Shown here: positions 43,028 through 52,463 of the stretch, in pieces
Position numbering within the stretch: the first letter of the stretch is position 1
Layout: every line of letters begins with the position of its first letter
NCBI RefSeq assembly: GCF_947631165.1
Contig: NZ_CANRKH010000019.1
Location: forward strand, 1-58,543
Direction: 5' to 3'
DNA from: an uncultured Dysosmobacter sp.
GTDB taxonomy: Bacteria > Bacillota > Clostridia > Oscillospirales > Oscillospiraceae
Length of the DNA stretch: 58,543 nt
The notes under the pieces: model-generated
Seen by the model: the letters and a program-made list of their open reading frames with translations, nothing else
What the model was told of the DNA's origin: nothing
Databases searched by the model: none
Program-made: the position numbers and the translations under genes

Positions 43028-44410
43028 TTACTTCCCAACGCAGAAGCGGGAAAAAATGCGAGAGACGATCTCCTCTTTGGCGGAACGGCCCGTCAGCTCA
43101 CCCAAGGCGTCCAGCGCCTCCTCCACATCGGTCAGCACCGCGTCGGGGGTCAGTCCGGCGGTCAGAGCCTCCCCGGCCCGGCGGACAGCGTCCCGGGCCC
43201 GGCGGGCGGCCTCCTCCTGGCGCTGGTCCGTCAGCAGGCTGCCGGCCTGCGCGGCCGCCCCGGCGGGGAAGAGCCTGGAGATGGCGCCCTCCAGTGCGTG
43301 CAGGCCGCCGGGGACCACGGAGCTGAACATCACAAAGGCGTCTGCCGTTCGGGCGCCTTTGGCGTCCTTTGAAATGTGACCGGTCCCGGGCGGCAGCAGG
43401 TCGGCTTTGCTGGCGCCCAAAATCCAGTGGGGTGCCTGGCTGGCCAGTGCCAGGATTTCCTGATCGGCCTCCGTGGGGCCGGTGACGCCGTCCACCACGG
43501 CGATCACCAGGTCGGCGTTTGCCACAGCCCGGCGGCTGCGCTCCACGCCCAGCTGCTCCACCGCGTCGCAGGTGGCATGGATACCGGCGGTATCCACCAG
43601 CCGCAAGAGCACATCCCGTATCACGGCGGTGTCCTCCACCGTATCCCGGGTGGTGCCGGCGATATCGGTGACGATGGCCCGCTCATAGCCCACCAGGGCG
43701 TTCAGCAGGGAGCTTTTGCCCACGTTGGGCCGCCCCACGATGGCGGTGCGGACGCCGGACTTCAGCACCTTTCCCCGCCGGCAGGTGTCCAGCAGGGCGG
43801 TGAGCTTTTCACCGGCGGTCCTCAGGGCCTGGGCGATCTGCTCCGGCCGGATGTCCTCGATGTCCTCGTCGGGGTAGTCCACCACGGCGTAAAACCGGGA
43901 AATCACATCCAGCAGGGCCTCCTGGATGGGCTCCAGGGTCCGGCGCAGTCCGCCGTCCAGCTGGGCGGCGGCGTTTCTGGCAGCGGCAGCGGTCTCCGCG
44001 TCGATCAGGTCCACCACAGCCTCCGCCTGGGTCAGGTCCAGCCGCCCGTTGAGAAAGGCCCGCCGGGTAAATTCTCCGGCCTTTGCCTGTCTGGCTCCGG
44101 CGGCGAACAGGGCACTCAAAAGCTCCCGCTGCACCACCGGGGAGCCGTGGCAGTGAAACTCGGCGGAGTCCTCGCCGGTATAGCTGCGGGGGCCGGGAAA
44201 CCGAACGGCCAGCCCCTGGTCTATCGTCCTCCCCTGGCTGTCCAGCATCTCGCCAAACACCATTTTTCGGGCTTCCTGTTCCGGGAAGGACTTTCCGTTA
44301 GCGGCCCGGAAGGCCCGGCCGCAGATGTCAAAGCACTTCTCGCCGGAGACCCGGACGATGCCGATGGCGGTGGGATTTCCGCCGGTGGCGATGGCGGCGA
44401 TGGTATCCAT
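43028..44410 (-). CDS. mnmE: tRNA modification GTPase MnmE
   Basis: 460 residues. N-terminal folate-binding domain (SYTGEDSAEFHCHGSPVV), GTPase domain inserted in helices (GRPNVGKSSLLNALVG, DIAGTTRDTVED, DTAG) and the C-terminal CVGK with the catalytic cysteine. With MnmG it makes the U34 aminomethyl modification of tRNAs. In Firmicutes mnmE-mnmG-rsmG-noc are usually together; here mnmG and rsmG are absent and other genes lie between mnmE and noc. Confidence 0.95.
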   Translation of the reverse strand: MDTIAAIATGGNPTAIGIVRVSGEKCFDICGRAFRAANGKSFPEQEARKMVFGEMLDSQGRTIDQGLAVRFPGPRSYTGEDSAEFHCHGSPVVQRELLSALFAAGARQAKAGEFTRRAFLNGRLDLTQAEAVVDLIDAETAAAARNAAAQLDGGLRRTLEPIQEALLDVISRFYAVVDYPDEDIEDIRPEQIAQALRTAGEKLTALLDTCRRGKVLKSGVRTAIVGRPNVGKSSLLNALVGYERAIVTDIAGTTRDTVEDTAVIRDVLLRLVDTAGIHATCDAVEQLGVERSRRAVANADLVIAVVDGVTGPTEADQEILALASQAPHWILGASKADLLPPGTGHISKDAKGARTADAFVMFSSVVPGGLHALEGAISRLFPAGAAAQAGSLLTDQRQEEAARRARDAVRRAGEALTAGLTPDAVLTDVEEALDALGELTGRSAKEEIVSRIFSRFCVGK

Positions 44411-44461
44411 CAGATCAGCTCCTTTTCCATGAGGTAATTGGTCAGCATCTATCCCCGGCGC

Positions 44462-44677
44462 TCAAGAAAGGGCCGGCGGTATGTGCGGATCAACAAATGT
44501 ATCATCCTTCGCGTGTGGTTTTTCATCGTCCGTGTCCCATAAACAGACCGGGCGCGTTTTTTCCAATGTATATCCTTTGCCGATAAATTGCAATTCTTTC
44601 CGCCAGATCTTTGTACCGCTTTTATATTTTGACCAAATTTTACGCAAAGCTTCTTGGACTGTATCGTGAAAATGCAT
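44462..44677 (-). CDS. Small hypothetical protein upstream of mnmE
   Basis: 71 residues, MHFHDTVQEALRKIWSKYKS then a polar middle and acidic tail, behind AAAGGG. Its DNA is clearly more AT-rich than its neighbours, and codon use differs from them, which hints at recent gain. I do not recognise it and could be misreading a non-coding stretch. Confidence 0.45.
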   Translation of the reverse strand: MHFHDTVQEALRKIWSKYKSGTKIWRKELQFIGKGYTLEKTRPVCLWDTDDEKPHAKDDTFVDPHIPPALS

Positions 44678-44797
44678 GATTTTCCCTTTGAAATTCTCCC
44701 GGGGGACAATAGAAAAAACTGGAAGGCGGGATTACAATAGATGAAACAGCCGAAAGCCCCGCGGTTTTTCCGCTGCAGCAATGAAGGAGGAATCTTA

Positions 44798-46354
44798 ATG
44801 AAAAGGAAACTATCCGCGCTCATCCTCGCGATCGTCATGCTCTGTTCCATGGTTCCCTCCGCAATGGCCGGCTCTATTTATACAGCCAAGGAAATCAAGG
44901 TCAAGCACGATTTCCAGACAGACGGTGTGGATGACGGCAAGGGCGCCGCCACTTATGTGGAGGTGGAGGGCGGCTACTATGTCTCCCCCTGGAAGTACAC
45001 CGTGGAGAACATCAGCCTGACCGTGACCTACAAGGGCACCGACTACAAATCCAAGACCAAGGACCTGAAGCTGGACGGCCTGAACGAGGTCAAGATCAGC
45101 GTCTTTGAACAGGGCGGCAAGGTCATCGTCAGCACGGAGAGCGCGCCTGACGGCGCGGAGAAGATCGCCAAATTCAAGGTGGACCTCAAGACCTGGACCG
45201 TCATCGCCATGCCCAAGACCGAGGGGCTGGAAATGGCCGTCAAGTTCCAGTATAAGGACGCCAAGCCCGACCCGGCCAAGAATGTGGACGCCTATCCCCT
45301 GGACGCCAGCGCCCTGGAGCAGGCGGAGGCCGAGACGGGCACCGTGCAGCTCATTCACGACTTCAAGGAGTGCAAGGGCACCACGGATGAGACCAAGGAG
45401 ATCCGCACGCTGCTCAAGCCTGACGCCAACGGCGTGTACTTCGCCTCCCGCTGGGATTACAAAATGGCCACCAAGGAGGGCGACGCGGGCGTGGGGCCCA
45501 ACATCGACTGCAAGGTGGTCTACAACGGCGCCAATAAGAAGATGAAGGGCGAGGACATCACTCCCGACGCCAACAACTGCGGCACCCTGTATTTCTTCGA
45601 CACGGACGGCAAGCTGGACGTGGACAAGGAGGTCCCCGCGGGCGCCACGCTGCTGGCCGAGTGCACCATGAGCCTGGACGGCGCCATCTGGTTCACCCCC
45701 AAGAGCGACAAGATCACTGCCGAGCTGGAGTTCAACTATGACGCCGGCGAGACCTATGACGTGAGGAAGAACGTGGAGCAGGTGAAGAATGAGGCCCCTG
45801 CCGAAAAGCCCGCGAATCCCTTCACCGACGTGGCGGAAAGCTCCCCCTACTACCAGGGCATCCTGTGGGCCGTGGAGCAGAAGATCACCAACGGCGCCAC
45901 CGCCACCACCTTTGCCCCCGCCAATCCCTGCACCCGCGCCCAGATCGTCACCTTCCTGTGGCGGGCCGCCGGTTCTCCTGAGCCGAAGCTCACAGAAGCA
46001 GCGTATATGGACGTGACTGACCCTGACGCTTACTACTATAAGGCCGTCCAGTGGGCCGCCGAAATGGACATGGAAGGCAGCGGGACCTTCCGGCCCAATG
46101 AGACCTGCACCCGGTTCGACGCCGTGCACTTTATCTGGCGGGCCAACGGCAGCCCCGCGCCGAAGGCCAAGACCGCCTTCACCGACATGGCTGAAGAGGA
46201 AAACAGGCAGTTCCTGCACCCCATCGAGTGCGTGCACTGGGCGGTGGAGGCCGGCGTGACTAAGGGCACCGGCGACGGCACTGCCTTCTCCCCCCTCGGC
46301 CCCTGCACCCGAGGCCAGATCGCAACCTTCCTGTACAGGGCCGCGCAGGCATAA
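44798..46354 (+). CDS. SLH-domain surface protein with C-terminal anchors
   Basis: 518 residues from the ATG at 44798 behind AAGGAGG. Signal peptide MKRKLSALILAIVMLCSMVP, cut near AMA. Two related beta domains (about residues 27-180 and 190-330), each opening on a HDF... block (VKHDFQTDGV, IHDFKECKGTTDETKE), then three SLH repeats (PFTDVAESSPYYQGILWAVE, YMDVTDPDAYYYKAVQWAAE, TAFTDMAEEENRQFLHPIEC). It is attached to wall polymer by SLH and faces outward. Here SLH is at the C-terminus, unlike the large SLH protein at 3014. Confidence 0.9.
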   Translation: MKRKLSALILAIVMLCSMVPSAMAGSIYTAKEIKVKHDFQTDGVDDGKGAATYVEVEGGYYVSPWKYTVENISLTVTYKGTDYKSKTKDLKLDGLNEVKISVFEQGGKVIVSTESAPDGAEKIAKFKVDLKTWTVIAMPKTEGLEMAVKFQYKDAKPDPAKNVDAYPLDASALEQAEAETGTVQLIHDFKECKGTTDETKEIRTLLKPDANGVYFASRWDYKMATKEGDAGVGPNIDCKVVYNGANKKMKGEDITPDANNCGTLYFFDTDGKLDVDKEVPAGATLLAECTMSLDGAIWFTPKSDKITAELEFNYDAGETYDVRKNVEQVKNEAPAEKPANPFTDVAESSPYYQGILWAVEQKITNGATATTFAPANPCTRAQIVTFLWRAAGSPEPKLTEAAYMDVTDPDAYYYKAVQWAAEMDMEGSGTFRPNETCTRFDAVHFIWRANGSPAPKAKTAFTDMAEEENRQFLHPIECVHWAVEAGVTKGTGDGTAFSPLGPCTRGQIATFLYRAAQA

Positions 46355-46366
46355 AACGACACACCG

Positions 46367-46395
46367 AAAAAGGACGCCTTCCGGCGTCCTTTTTT
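46367..46395. terminator. Terminator between SLH and HxlR genes
   Basis: AAAAAGGACGCC-TTCC-GGCGTCCTTTTTT, works in both directions. Confidence 0.9.
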
Positions 46396-46748
46396 CACGA
46401 GTTTTCCGACGGGCCTCCTGGCCGGTGCTCCTCACCCCAGACGCACAGCGTGTCCAGAATGGGGATCAGCGACTTGCCCTTGGATGAAAGTCTATATTCC
46501 ACCTTGGGCGGGATCTGGGGATACTCCGTCCGGAGGACCAGCCCGTCCGCCTCCAACTCCTTCAGCGACAGGCTCAGCGTCTTGTGAGAGATTCCCCCCA
46601 GATATCGCTTCAGCTCGTTGTAGCGCAGAACAGTCTTTTCTGCCAGCCAGTGGAGAATGCTCATCTTGTATCTGCCGTTGATGAGGGACAGCGCATATCC
46701 GCATCCAGTTTTCTGCATTTTGGCATCGAGCATGACATAAGCAGTCAT
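46395..46748 (-). CDS. HxlR-family redox-type regulator
   Basis: 117 residues from the ATG at 46748 (AAAGGAAAG in front). Winged helix of the HxlR/YodB/HypR type: KTGCGYALSLINGRYKMSIL HWL with the conserved N-terminal cysteine, then RYNELKRYLGGISHKTLSLS LKELEADGLV. Family members sense quinones, aldehydes or disulfide stress through that cysteine and control a neighbouring flavin reductase; here the flavoprotein gene is divergent next door. Confidence 0.88.
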   Translation of the reverse strand: MTAYVMLDAKMQKTGCGYALSLINGRYKMSILHWLAEKTVLRYNELKRYLGGISHKTLSLSLKELEADGLVLRTEYPQIPPKVEYRLSSKGKSLIPILDTLCVWGEEHRPGGPSENS

Positions 46749-46771
46749 TGAATCACTTTCCTTTTGGTTCG

Positions 46772-46800
46772 TATCTAACAAAAATGTGCCTACTTTACAA
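46772..46800 (-). promoter_or_regulatory. HxlR promoter in the divergent intergenic
   Basis: On the minus strand TTGTAA (complement 46795-46800), 17 bp, TAGATA (complement 46772-46777). The regulator most likely binds here to control both directions. Confidence 0.45.
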
Positions 46801-46812
46801 ACAAATAACATT

Positions 46813-47355
46813 ATGATATTAAATGGCAGTCCCCGGGCACAGGGAAACACAGCGGCGCTGGTCGCCGCCTTTACGGAGGGCACGGAGTCGGCGGGACACA
46901 CCGTCTCCAGATTCGACCTTGGAACTATGGATATCCACGGCTGCCAAGGCTGCTACGGCGGCGGCAAGGCCCCTGACTACCCCTGTGCTCAGCGAGATGA
47001 TATGGATCAGATCTACCCCGCCTACATGGCGGCAGACGTGGTGGTGCTGGCGTCGCCCATATACTATGGAAGCATCACCGGTCAATTGAAATGCGCTCTC
47101 GACCGTCTGTTCGCCGTGGCGGAACTGGGCCCTAATTACGCCAGTCCCACCAAGAACGCCGTGCTGCTGATGGCGGCAAAGGGGAGCACGGAGGAAAACT
47201 TCGCCCCAGTACGGACCTATTATGAGTTCCTGCAGCACCACATGGGCTGGAAGAACACGGGCATCGTCTATGCCGGGGACAATTTCAGTATAGGAGATAT
47301 CCAGCGCAAGCCAGAGCAATTGGAAGCTGCCCGAAAATTGGGCGCCGCCATTTAA
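46813..47355 (+). CDS. NADPH-dependent FMN reductase/flavodoxin-like protein
   Basis: 180 residues from ATG 46813, or 189 from GTG 46786; neither has a clear ribosome site. Flavodoxin-like fold: MILNGSPRAQGNTAALVAAF (phosphate loop), SPIYYGSITGQLKCALDRLF (isoalloxazine-binding). A GCQGCYGGG block recalls iron-sulfur/thiol flavoproteins. Predicted to reduce FMN or quinones with NAD(P)H, under control of the divergent HxlR gene. Confidence 0.87.
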   Translation: MILNGSPRAQGNTAALVAAFTEGTESAGHTVSRFDLGTMDIHGCQGCYGGGKAPDYPCAQRDDMDQIYPAYMAADVVVLASPIYYGSITGQLKCALDRLFAVAELGPNYASPTKNAVLLMAAKGSTEENFAPVRTYYEFLQHHMGWKNTGIVYAGDNFSIGDIQRKPEQLEAARKLGAAI

Positions 47356-47366
47356 AACGCAAAAAT

Positions 47367-47400
47367 GGGATGGGCCGCAAGGCCCGTCCCGTTGATTTTT
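47367..47400 (+). terminator. Terminator of the FMN reductase gene
   Basis: GGGATGGGCC-GCAA-GGCCCGTCCC (one G-U) then GTTGATTTTT. Confidence 0.78.
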
Positions 47401-47565
47401 ACCAAGGCTTGCCGCACACGCTCACCAGCGGGCAGGACCGCAGCAGCGCTCCTTCATCCCCGCATCCAGCGGACGAGGCCTTTCTTTTACGCGATGGGCG
47501 GCACACAGCACCACATGAAAGCGGGGCGGGCATTCGCCCGCCCCGCCAATGGATACACACAGCAG

Positions 47566-48231
47566 TCAGCTTTGATATGCGGCAGGCGCTACCCCCGCCA
47601 GAGTATCCATTTTCAGCTTGAAAAAGTGGTTGAACAAAAATATGATACGCCCGCTGAGGACCATGGAGACCAGTGTGCCGGGACCAATGACTTCCACGCG
47701 GCCCACGGCGGCCATGCCAATGGCACAGGTAATGGCCACACAGGCGATATCCATGATATTTCTGACCGTACCCAGATCCTTTCCCACCCGCTCCGCAATG
47801 GTCTGGCACAGACCGTCGGCGGGGTTCGGCAGCAGCTTCATGCTCACAGACATGGCGCTTCCCACAGAGGTGCACAAAATGCCCAGGCAAAAAAGCGGGA
47901 TGGACTGCCCCTGGGGCTGAAACGTCAAAAGCCGCCCAAAGAACTCCAGAAGCAGACTAAACAGCAGGGCAAAAGGGACCTGCAGCAGGTCTCTCCAGGA
48001 ACGGTTCCTGCCCTTTATCACAAATTGAAGCGTCACCAGGACCAGGTAGACACAAAAGGCCAGCGCCGGAAAATTCAATCCCCAGATCCGGGAGATCCCA
48101 TAGTGGACGGACACAAACGGTGCCACGCCCAAATCAGCCAAATTGGTAATGCAGACGCCAAATGCCAGCAGAAGCAATCCCGTCAAATAAAACAGCAGAC
48201 GCCAGCACCAGTTCATCCACTTGCGATCCAC
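47566..48231 (-). CDS. YitT/YczE-like membrane protein
   Basis: 221 residues, GTG start behind AAAGGAG. Five to six helices ([40 protein letters not shown]) with the loop [19 protein letters not shown] and the ending [19 protein letters not shown], matching YczE/YyaS/YitT-type membrane proteins of unknown role. A GC-rich hairpin GGCGGGC/GCCCGCC (about 47523-47543) follows it. Confidence 0.78.
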   Translation of the reverse strand: MDRKWMNWCWRLLFYLTGLLLLAFGVCITNLADLGVAPFVSVHYGISRIWGLNFPALAFCVYLVLVTLQFVIKGRNRSWRDLLQVPFALLFSLLLEFFGRLLTFQPQGQSIPLFCLGILCTSVGSAMSVSMKLLPNPADGLCQTIAERVGKDLGTVRNIMDIACVAITCAIGMAAVGRVEVIGPGTLVSMVLSGRIIFLFNHFFKLKMDTLAGVAPAAYQS

Positions 48232-48285
48232 ACTGCCACATCTCCTTTATGGGAGCAAATTTTTCCGTTGGGCCTTGCGCCCATG

Positions 48286-50436
48286 TCACTGCACGCGCTC
48301 GCCGGCGGCCTCCTTGGCCTTGATCTCCCGGACGGCGTCCTTGTGGCTCAGGTTGACCCGGCCCTTCTCGTCGATGTCGGTGACCTTCACCCACATCATG
48401 TCGCCGATCTTGCAGGCGTCCTCCACCTTCTCGATGCGGTGGTCCGCCAGCTTGGAGATGTGGACCAGGCCGTCCTTGCCCGGGGCCAGCTCCACAAAAG
48501 CGCCGAAGGTCATCAGGCGCACCACCCGGCCATAGTACAGCTTGCCGATCTCAGGGACGAACACGATGTCGTCGATGCACTTCTTGGCGGCGTCGCAGCT
48601 GTCGGGATTGGGGGCGGAGATGAAGATGGATCCGTCGTCGTTGATATCGACCTTGGCGCCGGTATCGGCCACGATCTTCTGGATGACGGAGCCGCCCTTG
48701 CCGATGACGTCCCGGATCTTGTCGGGATCGATGTGCATGGTGATCATCTTGGGGGCGTATCTGCTGACCTCGGACCGGGGCGCGGAGATGCAGGGCAGCA
48801 TGATCTGATCCAGGATCTGGACCCGGGCGTCATAGGTGATGTCCAGGGCGTTCTTGATGATCTCCATAGTCAATCCGTCGTTCTTCAGGTCCATCTGGAT
48901 GGCGGTGATGCCCTTCTTGGTGCCGGCCACCTTGAAGTCCATCTCGCCGTGGAAGTCCTCCACGCCCTGGATGTCGATAAAGGTGGTAAAGGAGCCGTCG
49001 TCGTCCTGAATGAGGCCGCAGGAGATGCCGGCCACAGGGGCCTTGATGGGCACGCCGGCATCCATCAGGGCCAGGGTGGAGCCGCAGATGGAGCCTTGAG
49101 AGGTGGAGCCGTTGGAGCTGACCACCTCGCTGACCACGCGGATAGCGTAGGGGAACTCCTCCACGGAGGGGATCACAGGCAGCAGCGCCCGCTCGGCCAG
49201 AGCGCCGTGGCCGATCTCCCGGCGGCCGGGGCTGCGGGCGGGCTTGGCCTCGCCCACGGAGTAGCCGGGGAAATTATAGTGGTGCATATAACGCTTCTCG
49301 GTCTCTTCCCAGATGGTGTCCAGCTTCTGATTGGCGGACAGCGTGTCCAGGGTGCAGACGGACAGCACCTGGGTCTGGCCCCGGGTGAACAGGCCGGAGC
49401 CGTGGGTCCGGGGCAGCACGCCCACCTCGGCGGCCAGGGGCCGGATCTCGTTCTTCTGGCGGCCGTCCACGCGGTGGCCCTCCAGCAGCCAGGCCTTGAC
49501 GATCTTCTTTTGGAACTTGTAGGTGATCTCCTCCAGGTACTGGTCCATGTCGGGATGGGACTCCAGATACTTCTCGTGCCACTTTTCGATCATGGCATTC
49601 CAGCGGGCCTCCCGGACGTTCTTGTCGTCGGTATCCATGGCGGCCTTGGCCTCGTCCATGAAGTTGGCCACGATGTCGTCGAACAGCTCCTGGTCGAAGG
49701 AGGCATGGGGATAGTCGAACTTGGGCTTGCCGATCTCGGAGACCATCTGGTTGATGAGGGCGATCTGCTTCTGGTTCTCCTCGTGGGCCTGCCGGATGGC
49801 CTCGAACATCACATCGTTGGGGACCTCGTTGGCGCCGGCCTCGATCATGACCACCTTCTTGCCGGTGGAGACCACCGTGACGTCCAGGTCGCTGACCTTG
49901 CGCTGCTCGCTGGTGGGGTTGAACACCAGCTTGCCGTCCACCAGGCCCACCTTCAGGGCGCCCACGGGGCCGTTCCAGGGGATGTCGGAGATAGCCAGGG
50001 CGGCGGAGGTGCCGATGAGAGCGGCGATCTCGGGAGAGCAGTCGTGGTCCACGCTCATCACGGTCGCCATGATGGAGACGTCGTTGCGGAAGTCATAGGG
50101 GAACAGGGGGCGGATGGGCCGGTCGATGACACGGCTGGTCAGGATGCCCTTTTCGCCGGGGCGGCCTTCACGGCGGTTGAAGCTGCCGGGGATGCGGCCC
50201 ACGGAGTACAGCTTCTCCTCAAAGTCCACACTGAGGGGGAAGAAGTCAATGCCGTCCCGGGGACGGGCGGAGGCGGTGGCGCACACCAGCACGCGGGTGT
50301 CGCCGTAGCCCACCATGACGGCGGCGTTGGCCAGCTCGGCCAGCTTGCCCACCTCCAGGAAGAGGGGACGGCCGGCCAGCTCCATCTCATACTTGCGGTA
50401 GCCGGGGAATTGTCTGCGGGTTATGATGGTTGACAT
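48286..50436 (-). CDS. pnp: Polynucleotide phosphorylase
   Basis: 716 residues from the ATG at 50436 behind AAAAGGAG. Two RNase PH domains ([20 protein letters not shown] and [19 protein letters not shown]), a KH domain ([20 protein letters not shown]) and an S1 domain at the end ([20 protein letters not shown]). A phosphorolytic 3' exoribonuclease, part of the degradosome. Downstream of rpsO as in most bacteria. The leader carries a long double hairpin that suggests autocontrol. Confidence 0.96.
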   Translation of the reverse strand: MSTIITRRQFPGYRKYEMELAGRPLFLEVGKLAELANAAVMVGYGDTRVLVCATASARPRDGIDFFPLSVDFEEKLYSVGRIPGSFNRREGRPGEKGILTSRVIDRPIRPLFPYDFRNDVSIMATVMSVDHDCSPEIAALIGTSAALAISDIPWNGPVGALKVGLVDGKLVFNPTSEQRKVSDLDVTVVSTGKKVVMIEAGANEVPNDVMFEAIRQAHEENQKQIALINQMVSEIGKPKFDYPHASFDQELFDDIVANFMDEAKAAMDTDDKNVREARWNAMIEKWHEKYLESHPDMDQYLEEITYKFQKKIVKAWLLEGHRVDGRQKNEIRPLAAEVGVLPRTHGSGLFTRGQTQVLSVCTLDTLSANQKLDTIWEETEKRYMHHYNFPGYSVGEAKPARSPGRREIGHGALAERALLPVIPSVEEFPYAIRVVSEVVSSNGSTSQGSICGSTLALMDAGVPIKAPVAGISCGLIQDDDGSFTTFIDIQGVEDFHGEMDFKVAGTKKGITAIQMDLKNDGLTMEIIKNALDITYDARVQILDQIMLPCISAPRSEVSRYAPKMITMHIDPDKIRDVIGKGGSVIQKIVADTGAKVDINDDGSIFISAPNPDSCDAAKKCIDDIVFVPEIGKLYYGRVVRLMTFGAFVELAPGKDGLVHISKLADHRIEKVEDACKIGDMMWVKVTDIDEKGRVNLSHKDAVREIKAKEAAGERVQ

Positions 50437-50471
50437 GTGTTTGCTCCTTTTCATTTGAAGTTTTCCGCATG

Positions 50472-50572
50472 GGAGCCAAACAACCCTTTAGCACTTGAAA
50501 AAAGGCCCGAGATAGGAGGCGCGGACCACGGTCCAGGCGTTTTTTCAACTGCTAAAGGTTAAAACTGGCTCT
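50472..50572 (-). promoter_or_regulatory. Long paired leader of the pnp mRNA
   Basis: CCTTTAGCA-C-TTGAAAAAA (50485-50503) pairs with TTTTTTCAA-C-TGCTAAAGG (50540-50558), two 9-bp stems around one mismatch, enclosed by GAGCCA/TGGCTC and enclosing GGACC/GGTCC. It lies between the rpsO terminator and the pnp start. In E. coli a comparable leader is cut by RNase III and then used by PNPase to shut off its own mRNA; the same role here is inference. Confidence 0.65.
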
Positions 50573-50595
50573 CACGCGCGCCAGGGGAAAATGTG

Positions 50596-50623
50596 AAGAA
50601 AGGGTGGTGTGTACACACCACCC
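50596..50623 (-). terminator. Terminator of rpsO
   Basis: GGGTGGTGTG-TA-CACACCACCC with TTTCTTC on the minus strand; partial read-through to pnp is likely. Confidence 0.75.
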
Positions 50624-50634
50624 TCATTCAACGC

Positions 50635-50901
50635 TTACTTACGGATGCCCAGCTTGGCGATCAGGGCGCGGTAACGCTCGATGTCCTTCTTCTGCAGGTA
50701 ATCCAGCAGGCTGCGGCGCTTACCGACCATTTTCAGCAGGCCGCGGTTGGAGTGCTTGTCCTGCGGATTGGCGCGCATATGCTCGGTCAGCACGTTGATG
50801 CGCTCGGTGAGAATGGCGATCTGGACCTCGGGAGAGCCGGTGTCGTTCTCGTGGGTACGGTTGGCGTCGATGATAGCGGTTTTCTGTTCTTTGCGAAGCA
50901 T
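50635..50901 (-). CDS. rpsO: 30S ribosomal protein S15
   Basis: 88 residues from the ATG at 50901 (GGAAAGGTGG in front), normal S15 length. Signature: [20 protein letters not shown] and [20 protein letters not shown]. Binds 16S rRNA at the central domain. Upstream of pnp in the usual rpsO-pnp order. The leader (50902 to about 51020) has GC-rich hairpins, in keeping with S15 autocontrol in other bacteria. Confidence 0.96.
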   Translation of the reverse strand: MLRKEQKTAIIDANRTHENDTGSPEVQIAILTERINVLTEHMRANPQDKHSNRGLLKMVGKRRSLLDYLQKKDIERYRALIAKLGIRK

Positions 50902-51027
50902 GGGTTTTTCCACCTTTCCATATAGATTCCCCGCGGGGCTGCGCCGTGGGACCGGTGAATGTCCGCAAAACGAAGCTCCGGGGCATTTTCATGGGACCGG
51001 AGTTCCCTCACAGCCGCATGCTGTATA

Positions 51028-51056
51028 AGGATAACACATCATTTTCCGGTTGTAAA
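51028..51056 (-). promoter_or_regulatory. Promoter of rpsO-pnp
   Basis: On the minus strand TTTACA (complement 51051-51056), 17 bp, TATCCT (complement 51028-51033). The leader of about 120 nt holds CCCCGG/CCGGGG-type repeats. No gene lies between 50902 and 51204. Confidence 0.65.
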
Positions 51057-51112
51057 GGGGGAGCCGCCCTGTTTTTTCCCTGAAAATACAGAAATTTTGC
51101 TCCTGGCAGGTC

Positions 51113-51159
51113 TTGACAGCGCTCTGCCGCCGTGTTATTCTAACTGTACTAGAACAGTT
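51113..51159 (+). promoter_or_regulatory. GntR-ABC promoter and operator
   Basis: TTGACA (51113-51118), 17 bp, TATTCT (51136-51141), then the palindrome AACTGT-ACTAGA-ACAGTT (51142-51159) over the start site. It is a fitting binding site for the YtrA-type GntR protein encoded next. Confidence 0.82.
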
Positions 51160-51204
51160 AATACAGTTTGTGGCGTTCCGCGCCGCGGAAGGGAAGGTGA
51201 AGCG

Positions 51205-51570
51205 ATGATCAGCCTGAATTACCGGGATTCCCGGCCCATCTACGAACAGATCAAGGACGGCCTGCGGAAGCTGATCGTCACCGGAGCCATGCCGCCGGGG
51301 GAAAAACTGCCGTCGGTACGGGCGCTGGCCATGCAGCTGAGCATCAATCCCAACACCATTCAACGGGCCTACAACGAGCTGGAAAGCGACGGGTACATCT
51401 ACTCCGTTCCCGGCAAGGGCAGCTTTGCCTCCGGGAATCTGGACGCGGACGCCGCCCGGAAGAAGGAATTGCTGGGCCAGGTGCGGGAAATGATCGCGGA
51501 GCTGCGGTATCTGGGCGTCAGCCGCCAGGAGCTGCTGGCACTGATGGAGGAAGAGGAGGAACGACTATGA
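51205..51570 (+). CDS. GntR-family repressor, YtrA type
   Basis: 121 residues from the ATG at 51205 (GGGAAGGTGA in front). Winged helix: SRPIYEQIKDGLRKLIVTGA, PPGEKLPSVRALAMQLSINP NTIQRAYNELESDGYIYSVP. The short all-helical tail without a ligand domain is typical of the YtrA subgroup, which controls ABC exporters answering envelope stress. First gene of the operon; stop overlaps the ABC start (ATGA). Confidence 0.92.
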   Translation: MISLNYRDSRPIYEQIKDGLRKLIVTGAMPPGEKLPSVRALAMQLSINPNTIQRAYNELESDGYIYSVPGKGSFASGNLDADAARKKELLGQVREMIAELRYLGVSRQELLALMEEEEERL

Positions 51571-52463
51571 TCGAAGTGAAGAACGCCGTCAAGCGGTTCG
51601 ACGGCTTCGCGGCGCTGGACGGGGCCTCCGTCTCCGTGCCTGCCGGCAGCGTCTATGGCCTGGTGGGGCCCAACGGCGCAGGCAAATCGACCCTGATCCG
51701 CTGCCTGACGGGCATTTACCGCCAGGATGAGGGCGACATCCGCCTGGACGGCCAAGGCGTGTGGGAAAACGCGGCGCTGAAGGGCCGCGTGGCCGCCATT
51801 CCCGACGACTGGTACTACTTCATGCAGTCCACCATCCGGGATATGATGCGCTTTTACCGGGGCTTTTATCCCACATTTTCCATGGAGCGGTACGAAAAGC
51901 TGAAGGAAGTTTTCAACATCGACGAGAAAAAAACCATCCGCCGCCTGAGCAAGGGCATGCAGAAACAGGTGGCCTTCTGGCTGGCGCTGAGCTGCATGCC
52001 GGACTATCTGATTTTGGATGAGCCGGTGGACGGCCTGGACCCGGTGATGCGGCGGCAGGTGTGGAGCCTGGTGATGGGCGACGTGTCCCAGCGGGGCACC
52101 ACGGTGCTGGTCAGCTCCCACAACCTGCGGGAGCTGGAGGACGTGTGCGACCACGTGGGCATCATGGACCACGGCAAGGTGCTGCTGGAGCGGTCCCTGG
52201 AGCAGCTCCAGGACAACATGGTGAAGCTGCAGGTGGTGTTCCAGGACGGCGTGACGGAGGTCCCGGCGGAGCTGCCGGTGCTCCACGCCTCCCGGGTCGG
52301 CCGCATCCACACCCTCATCATGCGGATGAACGCCGAGGAGGCCACGGCGAAGCTCTCCACCTACGCCCCCTTGCTGGTGGACGCGGTGCCCCTGACGCTG
52401 GAGGAGATCTTTATCTATGAATTGGGAGGTGCGGACTATGCAGTCAAAGACATCGTACTTTAA
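51567..52463 (+). CDS. ABC transporter ATP-binding protein
   Basis: 298 residues. Walker A GPNGAGKSTLIRCLTG, signature RLSKGMQKQVAFWLALS, Walker B YLILDEPVDGLDPV and the His in SSHNLREL. The downstream regulatory domain is typical of YtrB/BcrA-like exporters. It powers the membrane protein encoded next, which begins inside its 3' end. Confidence 0.94.
   Translation: MIEVKNAVKRFDGFAALDGASVSVPAGSVYGLVGPNGAGKSTLIRCLTGIYRQDEGDIRLDGQGVWENAALKGRVAAIPDDWYYFMQSTIRDMMRFYRGFYPTFSMERYEKLKEVFNIDEKKTIRRLSKGMQKQVAFWLALSCMPDYLILDEPVDGLDPVMRRQVWSLVMGDVSQRGTTVLVSSHNLRELEDVCDHVGIMDHGKVLLERSLEQLQDNMVKLQVVFQDGVTEVPAELPVLHASRVGRIHTLIMRMNAEEATAKLSTYAPLLVDAVPLTLEEIFIYELGGADYAVKDIVL

Noticed and set aside
44449..44850. 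133-codon minus-strand frame
   Set aside because: No ribosome site, overlaps the SLH gene start region; the smaller 44462-44677 frame is the better candidate.
47365..50433. A 1022-codon open frame on the plus strand
   Set aside because: Mirror of the minus-strand pnp and YitT-like genes; no protein family features and no ribosome site.
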